From: Asterias rubens
Taxonomy: Eukaryota; Echinodermata; Asteroidea; Forcipulatida; Asteriidae
DNA length: 64,000 nt
Direction: 5' to 3'
Assembly (NCBI RefSeq): GCF_902459465.1
Contig: NC_047069.1
Coordinates: 4,001,171 to 4,065,170, forward strand
Positions 55,292 through 64,000 of this stretch are shown in pieces. Each line of letters opens with the position of its first letter. Position 1 is the stretch's first letter. A program made the translations under genes and the position numbers. The notes beneath the pieces are model-generated. The model worked only from the letters and a program-made list of their open reading frames with translations. It searched no databases and was not told the DNA's origin.

Positions 55292-56107
55292 CCCCTCCAA
55301 GGTTGTTAATTTGTTTGTCTGCTTTTTTTATCAATTATTTATAAGCAATCTTCTAAACAAAACAATTTTCAAAACAAATAACGATCCACACGGGTGACAT
55401 TCCAGACAGAATGTCATGGTTTTGAACACTGCGTGAGGTTGTTAGTAGGAAGTCAGAACTTCACAATTACTATAGTGTACAAAACCATGACGTCGTTTTA
55501 CTGGAAAGTCACACATTGACCATGAAACCGTCAGTAAAAAAACTTTACAGCAGTAAACTTGAGGGTGTATATATACAACACTTTGGGAGAAGTGTTTGTT
55601 ATTTTTTAGTATTATAGTAGGTCCTCAAACAAATTCGGATTCTGTAGAAATTCCATCCACTACATATTATATTGTGGGATGTAATCCTAAGCCCCTTCAC
55701 ACGAGAGCAATTTAGCAAGTGTACCTTGCTAAATTGTAGCATGGTTATACAAATTACAAAATGTACCTCATGTGAAAGGACAACAATTTCTGCTGCTGTC
55801 CAAGATCTCTTGCAAAATCTTGTCAAACATTGCTACAATTTACAACCATGCTAAAATTAAGCAACGGACCCTATATAAATTGCTGTCGTTTGAAGTACTG
55901 TCAATGACTAGACTATTAACTGACATCACCGACTGCCAGTACTTCTCACGATCTGGACTACCAGATGAATGGTATACTTAAAGAAAGTTAAGGTTTGTGG
56001 AAATAAAATGCTTGTTTTCATAACAGAGCACTTTCCAAAATGACTAAATCCAAACGTTAAAAAACGATGGTGGCTTTGAAGGGACATCAGACAAAACAGA
56101 CTTTTAT
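55292..56107. other. Intergenic with a strong small hairpin
   Basis: CAATTTAGCAAG (55708-55719), a 5-nt loop, then CTTGCTAAATTG (55725-55736), a 12-bp perfect stem. Otherwise nothing recognised. Confidence 0.5.
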
Positions 56108-56417
56108 AATGGTGCAAACTTGTTCACAGTAACGGACCCCTCTGAAGTAACGTCGTTTTGTAAGTGTCCACTAAAATATTTTAATTTGATTTCGAGACCT
56201 CAGAATTTGATTTTGAGGTCTCGAAATCAAGCTACTGAAAGCACACAACTTCGTGTGACAAGGTTGTTTTTTATTCCATTGTTATCTCGCAACTTCGACG
56301 ACCAATTGGGTACCAAAATTATTTTCACAGGTTTGTTATTTAGTGCATATTTTGTTGAGATACACCAAGTGAAAATACGGGTCTTTGACAATTACCAAAG
56401 GTTTCCAGTGCCTTTAA
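56108..56417 (+). repeat. MITE family A copy, 5'-truncated
   Basis: Lacks the usual left end but keeps CCTCTGAAGTAACGT, CAACTTCGACGACCAATTG and the right end TTCCAGTGCCTTTAA. Confidence 0.72.
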
Positions 56418-56525
56418 TACCCAGTTTCAGTTGAGAGTTATTGACATACTTGAATGGATACCTAATAACGTCAACCTGTCTTCATTAGAAACATATACAG
56501 TCATCAAAATAGAAGATATACAAAG

Positions 56526-56560
56526 GTATAATGTTTCCATGTCATCTGGAAACATTATAC
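56526..56560 (+). repeat. Perfect 14-bp stem hairpin
   Basis: GTATAATGTTTCCA, loop TGTCATC, then TGGAAACATTATAC. Too short a stem for a miRNA precursor. Probably part of an older inverted repeat. Confidence 0.7.
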
Positions 56561-56882
56561 ACTTGTACACATCTCTTTTCCGGATGTAAAGAAACCTTAT
56601 TCTTGCAACTGTCTCAACTGTTTAGAGTTGTCTGTGATCCGATATATATTCAGATACATTCTAAACTCTAATTCAAACAGACATGGACCCCATACAATCG
56701 CTTAGCTATGTGAAATGTCATTTGATTAGGTGGTTTCTTGCAGCGGTGAATGTGAACAATTTGCACAACGGGGTGCATCATTATGTTTAATATGTTTGAA
56801 TGTTCGTTTCATCAGTTCCCTTTGCTTCTCTCAGTGTTTTCTCTTCTTCATGCAAAACAATGTCTGTCCAACCCAGCCCAAC

Positions 56883-57129
56883 TGGGCCCAATTTCATCAA
56901 GCTGCTTAGCGCAACAATTTGCTTAGCATGAAATTTCTTCCTTGATAAAATTTACCAACTAAATTTTCACGTGATTTATTCAGGTTAAAAGTAAACAACA
57001 ACAGCTGAATACCAGTAACAAGCAATTATGCAACAATGGGAAATTTGGTTGGAAATCCTGTTTTAATCAAGAAAGAAATTTCATGCTAAGCAAGTTTTTG
57101 TGCTTAGCAGCTTTATGAAATTGGGCCCA
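56883..57129. mobile_element. Foldback MITE, GGGCCCAA ends, copy 2
   Basis: GGGCCCAATTTCATCAAGCT at the left and AGCTTTATGAAATTGGGCCC at the right, with mirrored TTTCATGCTAAGCAA inside. It ends about 180 bp before the VWC gene promoter. Confidence 0.85.
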
Positions 57130-57309
57130 GATCATCGAACCGACGGTCTGCTACAGTCATCAGAACAAATAAACAGGTTCCGAGAAATTGGTGTGGTGTG
57201 TCATGTAGCTTGAAACTTTAAGCAATTGTCAGCATAATATCAGGTTCCACTCACCCGATGCGCTAATAGTCCTCCATACGGGAATGTCGTTACTTATTTG
57301 AAGCACCCT

Positions 57310-57376
57310 ATTGGTTATTTCAATGCTGACAATATAGCTATATAAGCAAGCTGCAACAAGTTACTGATTCAGTGAG
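57310..57376 (+). promoter_or_regulatory. Core promoter of the VWC gene: inverted CCAAT, TATA, Inr
   Basis: ATTGG (inverted CCAAT) at 57310-57314, TATATAAG at 57339-57346 and an initiator TCAGTG at 57369-57374, with the likely start A at 57371. The 32-bp TATA-to-start distance is ideal for a Pol II promoter. The 5' UTR would be 57371-57456. Confidence 0.65.
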
Positions 57377-57456
57377 CCTGGTGCTGGAACAAGTTTGCCT
57401 GACTGAGTGGTGTTGTTCTTCCAATAAGTAACTAAGAAGTATTGGGTGTTGTTGTC

Positions 57457-57568
57457 ATGTTTGTTTTTGTAGGATGTCGAGGCCTCTTGGTCTTATCTAT
57501 TGCTGTAGCTTGCTGTTTGGCTGCTGAAGGATTGGCAGAAGACGAATCATACTCGTCATCGTCATCAG
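57457..57568 (+). CDS. VWC gene exon 1, signal peptide
   Basis: 37 codons plus one base. A hydrophobic core LLVLSIAVACCLAA follows a single Arg. It ends in a Ser run before GTAAAC. Chosen as first exon because a TATA-Inr promoter lies 86 bp upstream. Confidence 0.8.
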
Positions 57569-60500
57569 GTAAACATCATAATTGTGTTATGAATCTAGCA
57601 TAAAGATAAGATAACAACATAGTACTATTTATCACGCTGTCACCATCTTGGTCATGTTCCCTGTTTCCATAACAGTAATGAATGCTCCATTGCGTAAACA
57701 TAGCACCAGACTATTATTTCGTCCAGCCTCAGTTTGGTATACAATGATTTGGAATGATGTAAAATTAAGATGGCCACACCGTGATAAAGGTCTATATGAC
57801 GTTTTAGGCCCTACCCCTTTGGGTCACAACGTATAGGGGCAACATGACGTCGGCAAAGGTCGGGAAATGTTTTCAGCGGTTCGGTTTTCGCTGGGCCGAT
57901 ATTCTGACATCTTATTAAAAAAAAAAGGCTACTGCCGACTACTAGAGTGTCCAACTGGTAGAGTAGCCAAGAACATACTTCATTCTTTGATAACGATTAA
58001 AGTTTCCAGGTACAAACTAATCAAATTACCGAATGCCGAATAGCAAGTACTGTATAATACGAGTACTTTATATAAGTAAAAATACTTCAAAGTGAGATAT
58101 TAACACACTTGAATACTTATTTTGACTTATACTTACTTTTAAAACTGATTTGTATAGGACAATGTGTAGTTGTTATGAGAACTATGACTTCATTGAAGGG
58201 AAAGTATACATTTGATAACCACTCTTAAAATGAATTGCAATAAGAACTTATTAGTTAGAAACCTACAGCAGCTTTCGATACAGCATTTTGAGAAACGTTT
58301 CACTTCGAAGTAATGTGGTCAGTTTTAACCCTAACCCTAACCCTAACAACCCTAAAATTTGAATCTGAGAAGCGTTCCTACGCGGAAATATTTCTCAGAT
58401 TCTGATAAATTCCTATTCCAGATTTTCGGCGCGACCACGTTTTGAAATTTTCAAATGTTAGTTTGCTGAATATTAATATCTATTATTTTAAAGACACTTG
58501 GCTCTATTGGATAACTCAATCGGTCGTCGAAGTTGCGAGATAACAATGAAAGGAAAAAACACCCTTGTCACACGAAGTTGTGTGCTTTCCGATGCTTGAT
58601 TTCGAGACCTCAAACTCCAAATCTGAGGTCTCGAAAACAAATTCGTGGAAAATTACTTCTTTCTCGAAAACTACTCCAGTTTAGAGGGAGCCGTTTCTCA
58701 CAATGTTTTATACTACCAACCTCTCCCCATTACTCGTTACCAAGTAGGGTTTTATGCTAATAACTGTTTTTCGGAATTACCAACAGTGTCCACTGCCTTT
58801 AAAGAAACACTTTGCCTTGTAGACAAGAATAAAGCATACTGGGCTCGTCTTCAGAAGAAAAGAGAATTTTTCTTCCGAAGACGAGCAGAGTATACTGTTC
58901 GAAACGTCGAGACCAAAATCGGCTCTATTCAGAGCCACCACTCCTTCAAAAGATAATTATTACATGGTTGTACCAGCAACTTTACTAATATTTATAACTA
59001 ATTCTTCTCCTTTTTACACCATGCAAAGCTTCAAACATCTATCAATTTTATATTGTTTCCATTTGCCAACTACGGGTTAAAGCAGAGATCCTGAATTAGG
59101 GATTTTGTTTGAATAATTTGTATTCGTGGTGTAATGATAAAACTTTTGACACAACAAAAACCACCTCGAAGCTTTGATGAATAGTCTTTGTATGTATCTT
59201 TTCTTAACATTTTTGTAGGTGTCCTTAATTATCTTCCATGTATGGGAAAGCTCCCTGGTGACAGCTCTTCCCGAATTTACATCCATGGTGAATTTATGAG
59301 GCTAAATGACTGCACAGTCTGCACCTGCGATAATTCCACTTTGAGTTGCCAGATTGAGTCATGTCCACAAGAACTACCCTGCGGTCCCAGCAGTAGAACG
59401 AAACGCGATGGTGAATGCTGCAAGACGTGTCCTAAAAGTAAGTCAATGTTAATAGCCGAGTTTCGAAAGCCCTTTTCCCCACTACGGAGCCATTTCCCGG
59501 GAAATGGTAGCCGGAACAAATGAACGCTATCGGGTTTTGATGGCTCTTTAAAGAAAACGATTGCTTCTAAGGCTTTTTCTGGAATTTCAAGTGAAGTGGG
59601 TGAGAGCTGTCGTAACTAATAAATGTGATTTTATTTAAAAGGGGAGATTTATATAAATCACCCGGTAGAGCCTGCTGAATACCGATAACTTTGTTGGCAT
59701 GTTTGAATACTCTACCCAATTTAACATTATCTTGAGCCCTCATGTTCCCATTAATACAAGTTAAACAGAACTTTGGTGGACAGATTTGTAGTACAATATT
59801 GTAAAATAGCACGATCAACATTTAGAGAGTAAAATAAGCGTTGTTGGAGCTTGTTTTAGGAACACGTTGCCTTGGATCGGTCGATTTGGTTTTTGATCAA
59901 AAGCGTGTGAAACCGTTTGTCATCTTGTGAAGCCAAAATTTGACTCCATAAAATAACCGACCTTGTTTCTTCGCGACATGAAAGGAAAACCGTGCAATTT
60001 CGAGGCATGTTTGTGTGGATCATATTCTACTTTAAAGGAACACGTTGCCTTGGATCGGTCGAGTTGGTCTTTGAAAAGCGTATGTAACCAAATGTTATAG
60101 AATGCATATGATTAGAGAGATATTTTAAAAGTAGAATATAATGATCCACACAAGTATCACTCGGAATTGCGTGGTTTTCTTTTTTATCTCGTCGACAAAC
60201 ACGGTCGGCCATTTATGGGAGTCAAAATTTTGATTCCCATAAAAATGGCCGACTGTGTTGGTTCGCAAAGTAAAAGGAAAACCACGCAATTTCGAGGCAA
60301 ATGTGTGTGGATCATTGTATTCTACTTTTTAAACATCTTTCTAACCATATGTATTTTATAACAGACGGTTACAAACGCTTTTCAAAGACCAACTCGACCG
60401 ATCCAAGGCAACGTGTTCCTTTAAATCCGAACCATTTGCATTTCACAACAAACGGTTACAAACGCTTTTCAAAGACCAACTCGACCGATCCAAGGTAACG

Positions 60501-63500
60501 TGCTCCTTTAAAGTCACGTTTGCTATCCATAAAGCCAATAGCGGCTCTATCATCTGCATATTTTATGAAATCATATGGTATTGAGTACAAAAGAGGTGAC
60601 ATGACACACCCCTGGGGGGCTCCCGTATGCGTATTTTTTTTTCTAGGACGAACGTGGGCAATTTACATAAATGGGCGTAGTTAACTATACATTTTCCCGA
60701 GCACATGCGTACTTCGACGTAATAATAGTTGTGGAAATACACTCACGCATATTATTAAACATGTACACATACACGCATACACGTACACATGTTACATGTA
60801 CAATGTACATGTATATTTAGTACCATGTACCATGTAAAACTGCGTATTAATTTGTACAACTCTACCTTTTGTCCATAAAATGCGTCGTGCTTGCTTTCAT
60901 TGCCAAGTCTTGATTGCCCGATAAAATACGTTTGGATATGGTTGGGAGGGGGAGGGAGGGTAATTATGAAAATAGACAGACGGTCATAATGAACGGTTAC
61001 AAACAGCACATATGCATCTGGAGCGCACACAATTATGCAACACAATAATGTGTTTTTTTTTCCACAGGTTTGTTATCTTATGCATGTTGGGATACATCAA
61101 GTGAAAATACTGGTCTTTGACAATAATTAACAAATCAAGTGAAAATACTGGTCTTCAACAATAATTACCAAATGTGCCCAGTTTAAAAATCAACCATATA
61201 TCTCCATGGTGAGACCATGGGGGAGGAGGTAGACTGGTTCATCACAACCTGTACACCATTGTGTGAAGCGTGGTAGAAGAAAAGCAGGTTGTGTGGTCCC
61301 CATTTATTTACCACAACTATTTTCATTCCACATACCGCCACCAGTGGCCCAAGGTCCCTTGCGGTCATCACTAAAGCTCGTGCATGCGCGAGAGTGTTTT
61401 TCGGGCAAAAACACGCCCATTTTATGTTAATTGCCCACGTTCGTCCTAGGAAAAAAAATACGCCTCCCGTGTTGGTGTACTGAATGGATGAAATGGTGGA
61501 ATTAATTTTGACCTGCTGGCATCGATTTAACAGAAAGTTATAGATCCATGGGATATTGTAGGATTGACATTTAAGTTATAATTAATGTTGTAATAAGCAG
61601 ATGTGGCTGGATGGTATTGAAAGCACTGTACAAACTCATATTGGATGTCCAATGTCGACATAGCAAAGTTGCCATTTGCTGTCAGACTCATATTGAATGT
61701 CCAATAACGAAATAGCAAAGTTGACATTTGCTGTACAAACTCATATTGAATGTCCAATAACGAAATAGCAAAGTTGCCATTTGCTGTACAAACTCATATT
61801 GAATGTCCAATAACGAAATAGCAAGTTTGACATTTACTACAGAAAATCACATTGAATGTCCAATAACGAAATAGCAAAGTTGACATTTGCTGCAGAAATT
61901 CATATTGAATGTCCAATATCGAAATAGCGAGGTTGACATTTGCTGTACAAACTCATATTGAATGTCCAATATCGAAATAGCAAAGTTGACATTTGCTGTA
62001 CAAACTCATATTGAATGTCCAATAACGAAATAGCAAGTTTGACATTTACTACAGAAAATCACATTGAATGTCCAATAACGAAATAGCAAAGTTGACATTT
62101 GCTGCAGAAATTCATATTGAATGTCCAATATCGAAATAGCGAGGTTGACATTTGCTGTACAAACTCATATTGAATGTCCAATATCGAAATAGCAAAGTTG
62201 ACATTTGCTGTACAAACTCATATTGAATGTCCAATATCGAACTAGCAAAGTTGACATTTGCTGCAGAATATCGAAATAGCAGAGTTGACATTTGCTGTAC
62301 AAAACTCATATTGAATGTCCAATATCGAAATAGCAAAGTTGACATTTGCTTAACAAACTCATATTGAATGTCCAATTTCGAAATAGCAAAGTTGACATTT
62401 GCTGCAGAATATCGAAATAACAAAGTTGACATTTGCTGTACAAAATCATATTGAATGTCCAATATCGAAATAGCAAAGTTGACATTTGCTTAACAAACTC
62501 ATATTAAATGTCCAATAACGAAATAGCAAAGTTGACATTTGCTTAAACAAACTCATATTGAATGTCCAATATCGAAATAGCAAAGTTGACATTTGCTGTA
62601 CAAAATCATATTGAATGTCCAATATCGAAATAGCAAAGTTGACATTTGCTTAACAAACCCATATTGAATGTCCAATATCGAAATAGCAAATTTGACATTT
62701 GCTGTACAAACTCATATTGAATGTCCAATATCGAACTAGCAAAGTTGACATTTGCTGTACAAACTCATATTGAATGTCCAATATCGAAATAGCAAAGTTG
62801 ACATTTGTTGTACAAACTTGTATTGAATGTCCACGTATCGAAATAGCAAAGTTGACATTTGCTGCACAAAATCATATTGAATGTCCAATACCGAAATAGG
62901 AAAGTTGACATTTGCTGTACAAACTTAAATTGAATGTCCAACATCGAAATAGCAAAGTTGACCAACATCGAAATAGCAAAGTTGACATTCGCTGTACAAA
63001 CCGATGGGGATGTCCAATATCGAAATAGCAAAGTTGACATTTGCTGTACAAACTCATATTGAATGTCCAACATCGAAAAAGTTGACATTTGCTGCACAAA
63101 ATCATATTGAATGTCCAATATCGAAATAGGAAAGTTGACATTTGCTGTACAAACTTATATTGAATGTCCAACATCGAAATAGCAAAGTTGACCAACATCG
63201 AAACAGCAAAGTTGACATTCGCTGTACAAACCGATGGGGATGCCCAATGTCGAATTACCATGTATGTCTTAGTTTTCAGAGTGTATTTTTATAAACAAAC
63301 TGTTGACACCTCAAAAACAACCTCATAGTAGTACAAAGCTTTGTTGAATTGAGTTTTTCGTTTAACCTTTCCTTTGTAGATGTGGTCCCACGTGAGCTTT
63401 CCTGTATGTACGATGACCAAATTATACGTCATGGTGAGCGAAAGGCGCTGAATGACTGTTCGGACTGCGACTGTGATAACTCCACTTTGAGTTGTCAGTA

Positions 63501-63574
63501 TCGTACATGTCCACCACTTGATTGCAGACAAAGAATCAAAATTGAAGGGGAATGCTGCAAGATTTGCGGCTACA
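57457..63574 (+). CDS. Secreted VWC (chordin-like cysteine-rich) domain protein, 5' part
   Basis: Exons: 57457-57568, 59219-59437 and 63380-63574. The model continues past the window. Exon 1 gives a signal peptide (MFVFVGCRGLLVLSIAVACC, then LAAEG) and a Ser-rich linker. Exons 2 and 3 each encode one VWC module with the core pattern C-x-x-C-x-C-x-N-S-T-L-S-C and C-C-x-x-C (CTVCTCDNSTLSC, GECCKTC; CSDCDCDNSTLSC, GECCKIC). All introns are phase 1, the usual sign of shuffled extracellular modules. VWC modules occur in BMP-binding regulators such as chordin, kielin and CRIM1, so a role in extracellular signalling or matrix is likely. The exact orthologue cannot be told from two modules. Confidence 0.85.
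57628..57795 (+). mobile_element. MITE family C, copy 3
   Basis: In the first intron of the VWC gene. TATCACGCTGTCACCATCTT at the left and GGCCACACCGTGATAAAGG at the right. Confidence 0.75.
57796..58325. other. VWC gene intron 1, nothing recognised
   Basis: Intron sequence. The part after 58190 holds a decayed start of a family A-like repeat (AAGGGAAAGTATACATTTG). Confidence 0.5.
58326..58347. repeat. Interstitial telomere-like repeat (CCCTAA)
   Basis: Three and a half units of TAACCC, the animal telomere unit, followed by a decayed ACAACCCTAAAA. Confidence 0.8.
58490..58804 (-). repeat. MITE family A copy in VWC intron 1
   Basis: Contains CGTCGAAGTTGCGAGATAAC and ends AACAGTGTCCACTGCCTTTA. 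Its uninterrupted target string differs slightly (AGATAACAATGAAAG). Confidence 0.75.
58879..59040 (+). repeat. GACGAGCAGAG...CGAAACGTC dispersed repeat, copy 3
   Basis: Starts GACGAGCAGAGTATACTG, then TTCGAAACGTCGAGACC, and ends CCATGCAAAGCTTCAAACA. Directly upstream, GCTCGTCTTC and GAAGACGAGC form an inverted pair. Confidence 0.75.
59219..59437 (+). CDS. VWC gene exon 2, first VWC module
   Basis: The acceptor is TTTTTGTAG and the donor GTAAGT, phase 1 to 1. It contains ten cysteines spaced as in VWC modules. It has RTKRDGECC, with a KR pair that could be a protease site (weak inference). Confidence 0.85.
59858..60513. mobile_element. Palindromic MITE family D: one full and two partial copies
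   Basis: The full copy, 60034-60422, runs from AAAGGAACACGTTGCCTTGG to its complement. It is a near-perfect fold of about 190 bp per arm, centred on GACTCCCATAAATGGCC-type sequence near 60225. A left half-copy (59858-60033) and a right end (60423-60513, ending GGTAACGTGCTCCTTTA) flank it, so three insertions or partial duplications are stacked. Confidence 0.85.
60514..60622 (-). pseudogene. Reverse transcriptase relic
   Basis: The minus-strand frame reads GAPQGCVMSPLLYSI, then FIKYADDRAAIGFMDS: RT motif 4 and the catalytic YADD of a CR1/Rex-like element, with the residues between them deleted. Only about 36 codons remain. Confidence 0.7.
60624..61469. mobile_element. Element with about 90-bp inverted ends (CCTAGGACGAACGTGGGC)
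   Basis: Left arm about 60624-60712 and right arm about 61378-61469 share TAGGACGAACGTGGGCAATT and CATAAATGGGCGT in inverted order. The middle holds ACATGT-rich sequence (60770-60835) and decayed family A pieces (61060-61180). Confidence 0.65.
61625..63250. repeat. 53-bp minisatellite with 212-bp higher-order unit
   Basis: The unit is CATATTGAATGTCCAATATC, GAAATAGCAAAGTTGACATT, then TGCTGTACAAACT. About 30 copies. Copies from about 61821 and 62033 match over four units (212 bp, 4 x 53), including the rare variants GCGAGG and TACTACAGAAAATCAC. The minus strand is nearly stop-free, giving ORFs up to 129 codons that are artefacts. Confidence 0.9.
63380..63574 (+). CDS. VWC gene exon 3, second VWC module
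   Basis: The acceptor is CCTTTGTAG and the donor GTAAGT, phase 1 to 1. CDNSTLSC is shared exactly with exon 2, so the two modules are recent relatives. Confidence 0.86.
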
Positions 63575-63628
63575 GTAAGTCATCTCTAACATTTAAGCTT
63601 TCAAAAGTGTTTTGCACTACATAAGTTT

Positions 63629-64000
63629 AAAGGAACGTTAAAAAATTGGTAAGAAAACAAAATCGTGAAGATCACAGATTAACATCAAACTTACACGGTC
63701 TAATGATGATAAAAGTTGAAAACATCCGTTGAGATATTTCTGCCTGAAATGTCATAATAATTCGGTGAGAAATAAATAGTTTAACCTTGCGTTTGAAGTT
63801 TATCGCTCAGTGAACGTTTTATTCATATTTTTTTACCAATGTCATGCAAAGTGTGTAATCGGTTTTCACTATTTTTTCGCGACCCAGATGGCCGATCGAT
63901 CTCAAACTTCTACAGGTTTGTCAAATTATGTATATGATGGATTACCTAAACTGCTTACACTGCTAGCTACTGTTTTGTTAGCAAAACCAATTCTGTAATT
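63629..64000. mobile_element. MITE with AAGGAACGTTA end, cut by window end
   Basis: Second copy of the element at 31838-32222. Both share AATCGTGAAGATCACAGATT and GTGACCCAGATG (GCGACCCAGATG here). The right end would lie just beyond 64000. Confidence 0.72.

Noticed and set aside
56526..56560. miRNA precursor
   Set aside because: The stem is only 14 bp with a 7-nt loop, too short for a Dicer substrate.
62112..63261. Minus-strand ORFs of 116-129 codons with repeated MDIQYEFVQQMSTLLFRYW-like peptide
   Set aside because: They come from a stop-poor minisatellite whose unit (53 bp) is not a multiple of three. The frames are interrupted by unit variants and have no splice or start context.

Overview
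This is eukaryotic, AT-rich, intron-rich, repeat-dense DNA. The exons carry animal proteins: NUP98-NUP96, CEP135 and a secreted VWC-domain protein. The repeats include a non-LTR retrotransposon with an N-terminal virus-like 2A motif and a PHD finger, tRNA-derived SINEs and many short foldback elements. This mix points to a marine invertebrate deuterostome, most likely an echinoderm such as a sea star. The species call is an inference. There is no prokaryotic operon, CRISPR array or defence island. Layout: (1) 1-4762 holds four exons of the Nup96 half of NUP98 (+ strand), with introns full of SINEs and MITEs. A two-level tandem repeat (4972-5673) then runs into a 500-N gap (5674-6173), and the last NUP98 exons are not in the window. 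(2) 6174 to about 29755 is one giant palindrome with arms of about 11.8 kb around an AT-rich, spacer-free centre near 17920. Each arm carries the same last five exons of CEP135, on the minus strand on the left and the plus strand on the right. Each arm also carries the same nested mobile elements and the same 40-bp minisatellite of about 65 copies. Neither arm has the 5' half of CEP135, and the arms differ mainly by small indels that frameshift different exons. (3) About 29990-30766 holds two exon-like segments after CEP135, followed by repeats to 35 kb. (4) 35039-39562 is a complete seven-exon model, with every splice phase consistent, for a 521-residue acidic protein of no family I recognise. 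(5) 39.6-57.3 kb is transposon country. It holds a 1-kb inverted repeat with tRNA-like boxes in both arms, a 318-bp direct duplication, a degraded 2A-PHD-endonuclease-RT retrotransposon (about 47.8-52.1 kb), and a Tc1-like element with 225-bp terminal inverted repeats and a leftover HTH domain. (6) 57310-63574 is the promoter (inverted CCAAT, TATA, Inr), signal-peptide exon and first two VWC exons of a secreted protein that continues past the window. Its introns hold a telomere-like repeat, a 390-bp palindromic MITE, an RT relic and a 53-bp minisatellite with a 212-bp higher-order period. The genes are unrelated housekeeping (nuclear pore, centriole), orphan and extracellular-signalling genes, and nothing shows a common pathway. 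The most important structural message is that the palindrome plus gap probably marks an assembly or library artefact, or else a very recent inverted duplication, that breaks both NUP98 and CEP135. The most interesting biology is the orphan acidic gene, the 2A retrotransposon, and the minisatellite that grew from inside a foldback transposon.
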